DNA from: Paenibacillus sp.
GTDB lineage: Bacteria > Bacillota > Bacilli > Paenibacillales > Paenibacillaceae
Direction of reading: 5' to 3'
Assembly: GCA_031254035.1 (NCBI GenBank)
Contig: JAIRVF010000115.1
Location: 1 to 35,947, forward strand
Length of the DNA stretch: 35,947 nt
Shown here: in pieces, positions 15,709 through 24,257 of the stretch
Numbering within the stretch: position 1 is the first letter of the stretch
How the letters are laid out: each line of letters opens with the position of its first letter
The notes under the pieces: model-generated
Told to the model about the DNA's origin: nothing
The model's input: only the letters and a program-made list of their open reading frames with translations
The model's database searches: none
Position numbers and translations under genes: made by a program

Positions 15709-15732
15709 CAGATTATAGAATTTAAGTTTTTT

Positions 15733-15758
15733 GGGGTCCCCGCAAAGTATTTGGAATA
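15733..15758 (+). repeat. Dispersed repeat GGGGTCCCCGCAAAG, copy 1
   Basis: This stretch is identical over 26 nt to the copy at 26089-26114. Its first nine bases (GGGGTCCCC) are a palindrome. The CTTTGTGGGG partner found in the 26-kb copies is absent, so this looks like a partial copy. Confidence 0.7.
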
Positions 15759-15845
15759 GGGTTATTTTCGTTGCCGATGGAGGTATGGACTTTTGGGATA
15801 GGGCTTAAACTATAGGATACCAACAAGCAAGGGAGGACTTCTTCG

Positions 15846-16397
15846 ATGAATCGCATAATTCTGCCTGTCGCTGCCCTCTTGCTCACACTGGGAACGGTGC
15901 CTGTGCTTCAGCAGCTAAGCAGCGGTCCTAAACTCCACGCGGCGGTATCCCGTCCCAAGCAGGTCATGCCCGTTGTTTTGCATTCCTCCGGCTGGGAGCT
16001 CAGTGATGAAAATATCGTCGATGAGCTGCATTCGCTCCCACTAACGCTAGCCATCCGCAGAGTTGAGTGGAATGAGCCAGCCATGTCCATAGATTTAATA
16101 GTGTCAGACCCAAGTGTGAAAAGATCGGAAATGTATAAAAATATCGCCGAGATTCTGTCCTTCAGTTTTTCGGGCACTTCCAACGTACGGGAGGTCAAGC
16201 TCCGTATTTTGGCTGAGGATCCTTGGTATGGAACCCGCCATCTGCTGTTTGCGGCGGATACGATACGCGAAGAATGGGACACGGCGCTCTACCGCGGGCT
16301 GCGTCATACCGGTGAAACACCATTACCGGATATTGTAAAACTACGCTTGCATGTGATCGAAACACTATTGTGGAAAAATCGCTTTGGAGCCGACTGA
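15846..16397 (+). CDS. Unknown secreted or membrane-anchored protein
   Basis: The product is 183 residues. It begins with a signal peptide or anchor (MNRIILPVAALLLTLGTVPVL) and continues as a soluble domain with alternating strands and helices. No lipobox is present, and no catalytic motif is recognised. A GGGAGGA ribosome binding site precedes the ATG. The gene sits between mtrB and hepS, where B. subtilis has no counterpart known to me, so it may be a lineage-specific envelope protein. No functional claim can be made. Confidence 0.7.
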   Translation: MNRIILPVAALLLTLGTVPVLQQLSSGPKLHAAVSRPKQVMPVVLHSSGWELSDENIVDELHSLPLTLAIRRVEWNEPAMSIDLIVSDPSVKRSEMYKNIAEILSFSFSGTSNVREVKLRILAEDPWYGTRHLLFAADTIREEWDTALYRGLRHTGETPLPDIVKLRLHVIETLLWKNRFGAD

Positions 16398-16463
16398 GGC
16401 TTTTCGATTTTATGATATAAAAAATGATGCTGTATCACCCGTGCGTGGCGAAAAAACATGTGA

Positions 16464-16469
16464 TATAAT
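16464..16469 (+). promoter_or_regulatory. Possible promoter of the hepS operon
   Basis: A perfect TATAAT lies 78 nt before the hepS start. The -35 position 17 nt upstream (GTGCGT, 16441-16446) is poor. Confidence 0.45.
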
Positions 16470-16546
16470 AGGAAAGATTGTGAACAAAAGTTCTTATTCG
16501 AAGGATTCGAAGTAATTTGAGAAAGATAAAGGCTCGGAGGCTGACG

Positions 16547-17413
16547 ATGAAACCGTACCGCGTACCCCAACTAGCAAAGAAATATGTCGAATACGACATG
16601 ATCCAAACACATACGGAGCTGCCGCCTTTTCCCGACGCTCGTGTTCAGCTGTTATATATTTTTCTGGACCAGGGAACGAGCAGACCGAACGCGCACAGCG
16701 AGCTGTTTTCGCTGGTCACCTCCCTGGTGCAAATGGGTATTGATACGCATGAAACGATTGATACGCAAAAAGACAAGCTGGGTGAGGGCTTTATGCGTTC
16801 CCGCCAGCTGAAGGTTCTCGCTGGAGATTATTTCAGCAGCCGGTTTTATCAGCTCTTGTCTCATAAAGGGCAAATTGAAGTTGTATCGCGTCTCAGCCAG
16901 GCAATTTGTGATGTGAATGTGTTAAAAATGAATTTATACGGGAAAATGAAGAGCCTGTTATTGTCAGCAGAAGAATATTTGCGGCAAACGGTGCAGCTGA
17001 ATATGCAGCTGTTTCTTTCTTTTACCCCCCTGCTTGAGGAATCGCTTTACGATATGTGGAGCGCACTTCTCCGCAATGTCACCGAGTGTGAAACTGTAGC
17101 GAGAGAGATGCAGCGAAGTGCCAGCGAAACGTATCTTTACAGCTATTCTTATTGGCATATTCTCGATATTGCCAATGAGGAGGATCAGCAGGCACTTAAA
17201 GAACGTAAAATCGACAACAAAGACTGGAAAAAGTTAATGCTGAAATATAAAGCGGGAGAGCAAATGGCTGATAAACTGCGCCAAGCGGTAGACAGCGTTC
17301 AAACAATCTTGAAAAATGTCAAGGGCGACAGCCGTTTCCGCGAGATCGGACAAATTTTAGAGCCTTTTCAGCGTCAGCTCCATGCTTCCGGTTCAGCTGT
17401 CGGAGAAGGGTAG
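16547..17413 (+). CDS. hepS: Heptaprenyl diphosphate synthase component I
   Basis: This is the small, non-catalytic subunit that pairs with HepT to set the length of the menaquinone side chain. The 288 residues are largely helical and lack the aspartate-rich motifs, as expected. Typical stretches are YLRQTVQLNMQLFLSFTPLLEES and ASETYLYSYSYWHILDI. The start is ATG 16547 with GGAGG 6 nt upstream; an in-frame upstream TTG at 16517 is less likely. The order hepS-menG-hepT is kept, but a prenyltransferase and ubiX are inserted before hepT. Confidence 0.85.
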   Translation: MKPYRVPQLAKKYVEYDMIQTHTELPPFPDARVQLLYIFLDQGTSRPNAHSELFSLVTSLVQMGIDTHETIDTQKDKLGEGFMRSRQLKVLAGDYFSSRFYQLLSHKGQIEVVSRLSQAICDVNVLKMNLYGKMKSLLLSAEEYLRQTVQLNMQLFLSFTPLLEESLYDMWSALLRNVTECETVAREMQRSASETYLYSYSYWHILDIANEEDQQALKERKIDNKDWKKLMLKYKAGEQMADKLRQAVDSVQTILKNVKGDSRFREIGQILEPFQRQLHASGSAVGEG

Positions 17414-17423
17414 GGTTGATTTT

Positions 17424-18161
17424 ATGAGTATTAATTCTTCTGAGCAGGAAGCGCATACAGAGGGACAATACGATCATGTCCATTCTGTATTTGAAAGCAT
17501 AGCTTCCAAGTACGACATCATGAATGATATATTAAGTTTCCGCAGGCATAAAGCATGGCGTAAATTTACGATGAAAAAGATGGCGATAAAGCCCGGGGAC
17601 ACGGCTGTGGATATATGTTGCGGGACTTGCGACTGGACGCTGAGCTTAGCGGAAGCAAGCAAAACCGGCCCCATTATCGGGCTGGATTTCAGTGAAAATA
17701 TGCTGAAACTGGGCGGACAAAAAGTTCGCGCCAAACAATTGCAGGACCGGATCAGCTTGGTTCAGGGCAATGCAATGGAGCTGCCGTTTGAGGACAACCG
17801 TTTCGATTATGCGACCATCGGATTCGGACTGCGAAACGTGCCTGACCTGGTAAAGGTGCTCGAAGAGATGAAGCGGGTGGTCAAACCGGGCGGCATGGTG
17901 GTTTGTCTTGAATTATCGAAACCGACTTGGCAGCCATTCAAAGGTATTTATTATTTTTATTTCCAAAAAATTCTACCCGTACTGGGCAAGCTCTTTGCCA
18001 AACGATACGAGCAGTATAAGTGGCTGCCGGATTCGCTGGCCCTTTTTCCTGGGAGAGAAGAGCTCGCATCCATTTTCCGAAGCGTCGGTTTACAGCATGT
18101 CGAGGCCTATCCCCTGACTGGCGGCATCGTGGCACTACACATCGGGATCAAGGAGAATTGA
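17424..18161 (+). CDS. menG: Demethylmenaquinone methyltransferase
   Basis: The product uses S-adenosylmethionine to methylate demethylmenaquinone, the final step to menaquinone. The class I methyltransferase SAM motif is AVDICCGTCDWTLSLA (about residues 52-67), with GLDFSENML next and the UbiE/MenG signature GFGLRNVPD (about 134-142). The length is 245 residues. The start ATG 17424 has the weak GGGTAGGG site 6 nt upstream. The stop is followed after one base by the prenyltransferase gene. It serves both the classical and the futalosine menaquinone routes. Confidence 0.94.
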   Translation: MSINSSEQEAHTEGQYDHVHSVFESIASKYDIMNDILSFRRHKAWRKFTMKKMAIKPGDTAVDICCGTCDWTLSLAEASKTGPIIGLDFSENMLKLGGQKVRAKQLQDRISLVQGNAMELPFEDNRFDYATIGFGLRNVPDLVKVLEEMKRVVKPGGMVVCLELSKPTWQPFKGIYYFYFQKILPVLGKLFAKRYEQYKWLPDSLALFPGREELASIFRSVGLQHVEAYPLTGGIVALHIGIKEN

Positions 18162-18162
18162 C

Positions 18163-19035
18163 ATGTTTAGGAAAATTAAAATATTTATGGAAATGATTAA
18201 AATCGAACACACATTATTTGCCCTTCCTTTTGCATTCATGGGGGCCATTCTTGGAGCGATTGTGGTGAACGGACATCTGCCGTCCTGGGCGCAAATCGGG
18301 TGGATCCTGATGGCGATGTTTGGGGCAAGAAGCGCGGCATTTGGTCTTAACCGGATGATCGATCAAGCTATCGATAAAAGAAATCCGCGTACAGCTGGCC
18401 GCGCGATTCCTGCGGGTCTTTTGAAAAATGCGGAAGTCATCTTATTTACGATCATTTCTTTTGTTTTATTTTTCTGGGCTGCATATGAACTTTCGCCTCT
18501 GGCGGTGAAGCTTCTTCCCATATCCGTATTTATGCTGGTTATCTATTCTTATACGAAACGTTTTACTTGGTTATGTCACGTGGTGCTCGGTTTGACGCTT
18601 GGACTCGCTCCGCTTGGGGGCTGGGTTGCGGTGACGAACAGCATCGATTGGACCGCCATGATTCTTTTCATAACGATTACTTTATGGACTGCAGGTTTTG
18701 ATGTCATCTATGCGATTCAGGATATGGAGTTTGATCGGAAAGAGGGGCTGTATTCTATACCCGCCCGTTTCGGCCTTCATAAATCCCTCCTTATTGCACG
18801 TTACTTTCATGTTTTAACGGCTATTGGTTTTATTGCTCTATTTTTTATCACTGATCTCAGCTGGTGGTATTTTGTCGGAATGGTGATTTCTTATATCATT
18901 TTATTTTACGAGCATTATATTTTGTCTCCAAAAGATATGAGCAAACTGCAAACTGCATTTTTCACGATGAACAGCGTGCTTAGTCTTGCCGTTTTTGTGT
19001 TTACATTAATTGACCTGGTGGTGCAATTCCATTGA
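18163..19035 (+). CDS. UbiA-family polyprenyltransferase (MqnP-type)
   Basis: The product is 290 residues with about eight transmembrane segments. The prenyl-diphosphate motif is NRMIDQAIDKRNPRT (about residues 66-80, NRxxDxxxD) and the second is QDMEFDRKEG (about 186-195). These features are those of 4-hydroxybenzoate prenyltransferase-like proteins rather than MenA. Its place next to menG and ubiX suggests that it attaches the HepS/HepT product to a naphthoate intermediate of the futalosine pathway. The stop overlaps the ubiX start. The substrate is inferred from neighbours. Confidence 0.85.
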   Translation: MFRKIKIFMEMIKIEHTLFALPFAFMGAILGAIVVNGHLPSWAQIGWILMAMFGARSAAFGLNRMIDQAIDKRNPRTAGRAIPAGLLKNAEVILFTIISFVLFFWAAYELSPLAVKLLPISVFMLVIYSYTKRFTWLCHVVLGLTLGLAPLGGWVAVTNSIDWTAMILFITITLWTAGFDVIYAIQDMEFDRKEGLYSIPARFGLHKSLLIARYFHVLTAIGFIALFFITDLSWWYFVGMVISYIILFYEHYILSPKDMSKLQTAFFTMNSVLSLAVFVFTLIDLVVQFH

Positions 19036-19673
19036 TGAATACGGAAAGTGCAAAACGCGGCTGGGTTGTCGGCATCACCGGGGCCAGCGGTTCCATTTAC
19101 GGGGTCCGTCTGATCGAGATCCTTTTGCAGCAGGGCTATCCGGTACATGTTGTCGTCTCTAACGCAGGTTGGCGGGTTCTCGGTGAAGAACTCGGCTGGT
19201 CCGGGGGCAAACGGGGACAAGTTCTGCAGGAGAAATTCAGCGAACTCCCCGGACAGCTGCATTATCACAAGGTCGCGGATATCGGAGCGACTATAGCCAG
19301 CGGCTCCTTTCAAGTAGAAGGTATGGTGATTGCACCCTGCTCGATGGGCACGTTGTCTGCCGTTGCAAACGGAGCATCGGACAATCTGATGACAAGAGCG
19401 GCGGATGTGATGTTGAAGGAAGGGCGGACGCTTGTGCTGGTTCCCCGCGAGACACCTTTGCATGCGATTCATCTGGAAAATATGCTGAAGCTTGCCAGGC
19501 TGGGAGTGAAAATGATCCCGGCTATGCCGGCTTTTTATTTTCATCCCAAAACGATAAACGATCTAGTTGACTTCCAGGTAGGGAAGATTCTGGACAGTCT
19601 GCGCGTTGAACACCAATTGTTTACCCGCTGGAACGGCGGGCAATATGCCACAAAAAGTTCCGAGGACCGGTAA
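19035..19673 (+). CDS. ubiX: Flavin prenyltransferase UbiX
   Basis: The product makes prenylated FMN, the cofactor of UbiD-type decarboxylases. Recognisable blocks are GITGASGSIYGVRLIE (about residues 14-29), the APCSMGTLSAVANG segment (about 100-113) and PRETPLHAIHLENM (about 137-150). The start is ATG 19035, overlapping the prenyltransferase stop by 1 nt (TGATG). No ubiD-like gene is in the window, so the decarboxylase must be encoded elsewhere. With the UbiA-type gene it points to the futalosine route. Confidence 0.92.
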   Translation: MNTESAKRGWVVGITGASGSIYGVRLIEILLQQGYPVHVVVSNAGWRVLGEELGWSGGKRGQVLQEKFSELPGQLHYHKVADIGATIASGSFQVEGMVIAPCSMGTLSAVANGASDNLMTRAADVMLKEGRTLVLVPRETPLHAIHLENMLKLARLGVKMIPAMPAFYFHPKTINDLVDFQVGKILDSLRVEHQLFTRWNGGQYATKSSEDR

Positions 19674-19719
19674 GCAGGCAAGTGTTATATCGGATGCATC
19701 TATGCTATGATTGTACTAA

Positions 19720-19760
19720 GGCGCGATCAAAAAAATGGCTGTTATTTTCTTGATCACGCC
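19720..19760. repeat. Palindromic repeat upstream of hepT (short form)
   Basis: GGCGCGATCAA plus A-rich sequence (19720-19736) pairs with ATTTTCTTGATCACGCC (19744-19760). It is the same element as 20820-20902, but lacks about 38 nt of the middle. Confidence 0.8.
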
Positions 19761-19847
19761 GAAACTGATTTGACAAGAAACCAAACTCGAATTCTGCTGC
19801 TGCTGAAGTGAATTGCGGATTGAGAATACGCTGACACGGGTGAAAGA

Positions 19848-20822
19848 ATGAAAAGATTAGACATATTCGGCTTACTAAAAAAAGATATGAACTACATTGA
19901 AGACGAGCTTTTTCGAAGCATAGAGGGAGAGCATCAGCTGCTTAACGAGACATCGATGCATCTCCTGAAGGCCGGAGGTAAACGCTTGCGTCCGGTATTT
20001 GTACTGATGGGCGGCAAATTCGGCAACTATGACCTTGAGAAACTGAAAAATGTGGCGGTACCGCTCGAACTGATCCACATGGCATCCTTGGTTCACGATG
20101 ACGTGATTGACGACGCGGATACCCGCCGCGGAAATTTGACGGTCAAATCTAAATGGGACAACCGTATCGCCATGTATACAGGTGATTACATTTATGCCCG
20201 TGCCTTGATGATTGCAGCGCAGCTGGAAAATCCGCAAATTCACCAAATTCTTTCCAAAGCCATGGTCGAAATGTCCATTGGTGAAATGGAACAAATCCGT
20301 GATTTCTTTAATACCGAACAAAACGTACGGCGGTACCTGCTTCGCATTAGGCGCAAAACGGCCCTGCTCATCGCGATCAGTTGCCAGCTTGGTGCAGTTG
20401 CCGCGGATGCGGACATCAAAATTTCCAATTTGTTGTACCGCTTCGGCTATAATGTCGGCATGGCCTTTCAGATTCAGGACGATCTTTTGGATCTGTGCGG
20501 GACGGAGAAGAAAATTGGCAAACCACCGGGCAGCGATATGAGACAAGGGAATATAACTTTACCTGTTATTTTTGCGTTGCAGGATCAAGAGATTAGAGAA
20601 CCTCTGCTGCGAGAAATTAGCTACATCCGTGAACGCAACGGTGAATGCGATGTAACCGGCGCAATCAAGATGATTAAATCCAGTTGTGGCATTTCGCAGG
20701 CCGAAAAGCTTGCGGATCGTTACATAAAGAAAGCACTTGATGCGCTGGAGTGTCTGCCAGAGAACCGGACAAAGAAAAACTTGAGAGATATCGCTCATTT
20801 CGTTACCAAAAGGTCATATTAG
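19848..20822 (+). CDS. hepT: Heptaprenyl diphosphate synthase component II
   Basis: This is the catalytic subunit of the long-chain prenyl diphosphate synthase that makes the menaquinone tail with HepS. The first aspartate-rich motif is LVHDDVIDDADTRRG (about residues 81-95) and the second is QIQDDLLD (about 209-216). KAGGKRLRP lies near residue 42. The 324 residues are normal for the family. The ribosome binding site is GGTGAAAG. The gene is bracketed by two copies of one palindromic repeat, and its stop codon TAG is part of the downstream copy. Confidence 0.94.
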   Translation: MKRLDIFGLLKKDMNYIEDELFRSIEGEHQLLNETSMHLLKAGGKRLRPVFVLMGGKFGNYDLEKLKNVAVPLELIHMASLVHDDVIDDADTRRGNLTVKSKWDNRIAMYTGDYIYARALMIAAQLENPQIHQILSKAMVEMSIGEMEQIRDFFNTEQNVRRYLLRIRRKTALLIAISCQLGAVAADADIKISNLLYRFGYNVGMAFQIQDDLLDLCGTEKKIGKPPGSDMRQGNITLPVIFALQDQEIREPLLREISYIRERNGECDVTGAIKMIKSSCGISQAEKLADRYIKKALDALECLPENRTKKNLRDIAHFVTKRSY

Positions 20823-20902
20823 GCGCGATCAAGAAAATGGCTGCTCAAATTAGTAAGGAAAAGTGACCAAAGAATGGTCTATTATTTTCTTGATCGCGCC
20901 TA
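20820..20902. repeat. Palindromic repeat downstream of hepT (long form)
   Basis: TAGGCGCGATCAAGAAAAT (20820-20838) is perfectly inverted at 20884-20902, with a 45-nt middle. The first three bases serve as the hepT stop codon. In RNA the 19-bp stem would be very stable and may act as a terminator or 3' stabiliser. Confidence 0.88.
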
Positions 20903-21118
20903 GTTGTTACGGTCCTAATTAACCGTTTCTGATCCGGTATTAGGAAATTCAACACCAGCCAGAAATACCCGAAAGTAGATTACCAGTTTACCTTGAAGAT
21001 TTTGCGAAAATCTCGGCGCAGCTTTCCACTTGGCGATATGCCGGTTGAAACCTTGAACTGATTGAATGATTGCAAGATCAATACTTTGCGACTTGAGTCA
21101 AAATGGGAGAGTGAGTTT
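20903..21118 (+). other. Region between the hepT repeat and ndk
   Basis: No gene and no convincing promoter are visible. GATTTTGCGAAAATC near 20998 is a small hairpin without a T tract. Confidence 0.4.
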
Positions 21119-21562
21119 ATGGAACGAACTTTTTTAATGGTCAAGCCTGATGGAGTACAACGTGGTTTAATCGGCAGAATCGTTGCAAGACTGGAAGACA
21201 AAGGGTTTAAAATGGTGGCAGGCAAACTGGTTCAGATATCGGAAGAACAGGCTAAACGCCATTATGCCGAACATGAGGGCAAAGATTTTTTTGGCGACCT
21301 TGTACGTTTTATTACATCCGGCCCCGTATTCGCCATGGTTTGGGAAGGAGACGATATTATTACACTTTCACGTACTCTAATGGGGAAAACGAACGTGAAA
21401 GAAGCGCTGCCTGGAACGATCCGCGGCGACTTCGCTTCACACACCCCTCATAATCTAATTCACGGCTCCGATTCACCGGAAAGCAGTGCGCGCGAAATCG
21501 CGAATCTTTTTGAAGCGCATGAGCTGGTGGATTACGGTAAAAGCATTTCGCAGTGGATGTAA
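21119..21562 (+). CDS. ndk: Nucleoside diphosphate kinase
   Basis: The product transfers the gamma-phosphate between nucleoside triphosphates and diphosphates. The family blocks are MERTFLMVKPDGVQRGLIG at the N terminus and the active-site histidine in NLIHGSDSPESSAREI (about residue 115). The 147 residues are standard. The start ATG 21119 is preceded by GGGAGAG, and the frame upstream (from 21062) has no family match. Its last 10 nt overlap the probable start of cheR. Confidence 0.97.
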   Translation: MERTFLMVKPDGVQRGLIGRIVARLEDKGFKMVAGKLVQISEEQAKRHYAEHEGKDFFGDLVRFITSGPVFAMVWEGDDIITLSRTLMGKTNVKEALPGTIRGDFASHTPHNLIHGSDSPESSAREIANLFEAHELVDYGKSISQWM

Positions 21563-22389
21563 ATCTGTTTACGCAAGCTGGAGGTACGAAAGCCGGAACG
21601 TGCCAACCGGATGATCAGGACTATTTAAACTTTATTCAAAATATAAAACAAAGCACCGGCATTGATCTGTCGGAATATAAAGAAGCCCAGATGAAGCGCC
21701 GTTTGACAACCCTTAGGGTCAAAAACGGATATCAAAGCTTCGCTTCTTTTTATGAGGCGATAACCAAGGACAAGTCTCTGTTTAATGAATTTCTGGATCG
21801 GATGACGATCAATGTGTCTGAGTTTTGGCGTAACCCCAACCGTTGGGAGGTTCTGCGCGATAACATTTTGCCGGAGCTGACAAGAGGGAACAGCCGTTGT
21901 CTGAAGATTTGGAGCGCTGCCTGTTCCACAGGAGAAGAGCCCTATACGCTTGCAATGATCTTGGACGGAAAGAGCTTACTTAGTGATACATCGTTGGTAG
22001 CGACAGATATCGATGAAGGGGCACTAGCTAAAGCGAAGCAGGGGCTTTATATGGAGCGTTCTCTTAAGGATGTGCCACCTTATGTGGCCGCCCGTTATTT
22101 TTCGCAGGAAGGCGCCTTTTATAAATTTAGTGACAACCTGAAGAAACATGTTCAATTCCGCAAGCAAAACCTGCTTCTTGACCGTTTTGAAGAAGGGCAT
22201 GACCTCATCGTATGCCGGAACGTAATGATCTATTTTACCGAAGAGGCTAAGACCAAATTGTATCATAAGTTTGCGGCAGCGCTGCGACCCGGAGGATATT
22301 TGTTCGTTGGCAGCACGGAGCAAATCTTTACGCCCGGACAATATGGGCTGGAACCGACAGAGACGTTCTTTTACCGGAAGAAGGCTTGA
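21553..22389 (+). CDS. cheR: Chemotaxis protein methyltransferase CheR
   Basis: The product methylates glutamates of chemoreceptors using S-adenosylmethionine. An N-terminal helical domain (about residues 20-85) is followed by the methyltransferase domain with WSAACSTGEEPYTLAM (about 119-134), ATDID (about 150) and DLIVCRNVMIYF (about 217-228). The length is 278 residues. The proposed start is GTG 21553, inside the end of ndk. It has no clear ribosome binding site and may depend on coupling, so the exact start is uncertain. No other chemotaxis gene is nearby, as in B. subtilis. Confidence 0.9.
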   Translation: MDVNLFTQAGGTKAGTCQPDDQDYLNFIQNIKQSTGIDLSEYKEAQMKRRLTTLRVKNGYQSFASFYEAITKDKSLFNEFLDRMTINVSEFWRNPNRWEVLRDNILPELTRGNSRCLKIWSAACSTGEEPYTLAMILDGKSLLSDTSLVATDIDEGALAKAKQGLYMERSLKDVPPYVAARYFSQEGAFYKFSDNLKKHVQFRKQNLLLDRFEEGHDLIVCRNVMIYFTEEAKTKLYHKFAAALRPGGYLFVGSTEQIFTPGQYGLEPTETFFYRKKA

Positions 22390-22753
22390 ACACCTACTAT
22401 TGAGTTTAAAAAGGTCAGTTTTCAGCACCAAAGTCTATGCTTCCGATGTGCGTTTTTTCAAAACACTGCAGTTGGATGAAGTCCCTGCTGAATTCAAGAT
22501 TCGATGTCGAGTGACTTCTTGGTTCACTTCGTGTTAGATAAAGAATTTATAAGTTATCTTGCTACGCTGATGAAATTCTATATCGCAAGAAAACCTACCT
22601 TTGGATCGCGGTCGCTCCTCCTTGAATTACTTCGATTGGTTTTCTTATCAAAAGCGGGCTTTTTAAACAACCACTATCCTTAGGTATAAATGAGGCTGGT
22701 TGATACGATACTATGACTAACACCGGAATAGGAAAGTGGAGGTCAGCTTCAGC
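22390..22753 (+). other. Gene-free stretch after cheR
   Basis: No gene is supported. AAGAAAACC (22587-22595) is inverted at 22638-22646 with a 42-nt middle. A short imperfect hairpin GAGTGA...TCACTTC lies near 22510. No clear promoter was found. Confidence 0.4.
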
Positions 22754-22936
22754 ATGGATAAAAGGAAGGTCATTACCGCATACCGCCGTGGTTTTATTAC
22801 GATCCAGGAATGTGGGCAAATCCTTGGTATCGAGGATATCCGTTTAAACCGTATGGTACAGGATTCCGTGGAAGACCTTAAAGAGGACAATAAGCCATCA
22901 GGCATGTTCACCATCAATAGCAGTAGGGCAGAATAA
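22754..22936 (+). CDS. Small conserved-looking protein, 60 aa, unknown
   Basis: The frame starts MDKRKVITAYRRGFITIQECGQILGI, a helix-turn-helix-like helical pattern (basic first helix, then an ILGIEDIRLNRM helix). It ends in a polar tail. GGAGG lies about 11 nt before ATG 22754, and a GTG at 22736 is an alternative. A strong terminator follows directly, so this is an independent unit ahead of the aro operon. A small DNA-binding or regulatory role is only a guess. Confidence 0.6.
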   Translation: MDKRKVITAYRRGFITIQECGQILGIEDIRLNRMVQDSVEDLKEDNKPSGMFTINSSRAE

Positions 22937-22974
22937 GACGCCGTCCCTTGATATAAAGGGACTGGCGTCTTTTT
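22935..22974 (+). terminator. Terminator after the 60-aa gene
   Basis: AAGACGCC-GTCCCTT pairs with AAGGGAC-TGGCGTCTT around a 6-nt loop and is followed by T residues. Confidence 0.88.
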
Positions 22975-22991
22975 GCTTTATCATACTTACC

Positions 22992-23021
22992 TTGTCAAAG
23001 CGATGGAAGCTATACTATAAT
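22992..23021 (+). promoter_or_regulatory. Sigma-A promoter of the aro genes
   Basis: TTGTCA (22992-22997) and TATAAT (23016-23021) are 18 nt apart, 64 nt before the aroC start. Confidence 0.75.
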
Positions 23022-23084
23022 GGGTCAAAGATAATTACGGATTTTAGTCAATTACCGTTTAACAGTTTAAAGGGGGAAAGCGAT

Positions 23085-24257
23085 ATGAGTAGTATTCGTT
23101 ACTTGACAGCAGGGGAAACGCATGGTCCCCAGCTTACTGCTATTATTGAAGGATTGCCAAGTAATCTTGCCATTGATTTCGAGGCTTTGAATTTTCAACT
23201 TGAGCGGCGCCAAAAAGGCCATGGCCGCGGACGTCGGATGCAAATTGAGAAAGATACGGCGAATATCGTCGGCGGCGTACGTCATGGATATACAACCGGA
23301 GCGCCTGTCGCCATCGTTGTAGAGAACAAAGACTGGGCCAGCTGGGACCAGATTATGAACGTCGAACCGATCGAAGGTAATGACGAGGAAAAACGTCGCG
23401 TACATCGTCCCCGCCCGGGACATGCGGACTTGAATGGCGGTTTGAAATATAATTTGAAGGATCTCCGGAACGTGTTGGAGCGTTCAAGTGCAAGGGAAAC
23501 AGCCGTACGTGTTGCGGTTGGAGCCATCGCTCGTCAGTTTCTCGAAGCTTTCGGCGTAAAGATCGCCGGACAAGTAATCCGTATTGGAGAAATCGAAGCG
23601 CCTGCCAACGAGTTGTCTGTGGATGAGCTGAATGAACGGACAGAAGCTTCATCCGTGCGCGTGGTAGATGCTGAAACGGAAGCGAAGATGGAAGCTTACA
23701 TCGACCAGATCAAAAAAGAAGGCGATTCCGTCGGTGGCGTGGTGGAATGTATCGTGGAAGGCCTTCCTATTGGACTAGGGAGTTATGTGCAATACGACCG
23801 GAAGCTCGACGGACGGATCGCGCAGGCGGTCATGTCGATTAATGCGTTCAAGGGTGTTGAGATCGGTATCGGGTTCGAAGCTGGCGTTCTGCGCGGATCA
23901 CGGGTGCATGATGAGATTATGTACGAAGATGGATGCGGATTCTATCGGGCCAGCAACCGTCTCGGCGGTTTTGAAGGCGGCATGACGAATGGCATGCCTG
24001 TCGTGGTACGCGGGGTGATGAAGCCGATCCCGACACTATATAAACCGCTGAGAAGCGTGGATATTGATACAAAGGAACCGTTTACTGCTCAAGTCGAACG
24101 TTCGGATGCCTGTGCCGTCCCTGCGGCAAGCGTTGTAATGGAGCATGTTGTGGCTTGGGAAATCGCCAAAGCCTTCCTCGAGAAATTTGGAGGAGACTCC
24201 ATGGATGAGATTCGTATCAACTATGAAAACTACATAGCCCAATTGGAGAAATACTAA
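23085..24257 (+). CDS. aroC: Chorismate synthase
   Basis: The product converts 5-enolpyruvylshikimate 3-phosphate to chorismate and needs reduced FMN. Signatures are GETHGPQLTAIIEG (about residues 11-24), RRQKGHGRGRRM (about 42-53), the RPGHADLNG segment (about 109-117) and the SARETAVRVAVGAIAR block (about 130-145). The length is 390 residues. ATG 23085 follows AAGGGGGAAAG; the upstream frame from 22992 overlaps the promoter. It is the first gene of the aroC-aroB-aroH unit and overlaps aroB by 1 nt. In B. subtilis nomenclature this gene is aroF. Confidence 0.96.
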   Translation: MSSIRYLTAGETHGPQLTAIIEGLPSNLAIDFEALNFQLERRQKGHGRGRRMQIEKDTANIVGGVRHGYTTGAPVAIVVENKDWASWDQIMNVEPIEGNDEEKRRVHRPRPGHADLNGGLKYNLKDLRNVLERSSARETAVRVAVGAIARQFLEAFGVKIAGQVIRIGEIEAPANELSVDELNERTEASSVRVVDAETEAKMEAYIDQIKKEGDSVGGVVECIVEGLPIGLGSYVQYDRKLDGRIAQAVMSINAFKGVEIGIGFEAGVLRGSRVHDEIMYEDGCGFYRASNRLGGFEGGMTNGMPVVVRGVMKPIPTLYKPLRSVDIDTKEPFTAQVERSDACAVPAASVVMEHVVAWEIAKAFLEKFGGDSMDEIRINYENYIAQLEKY

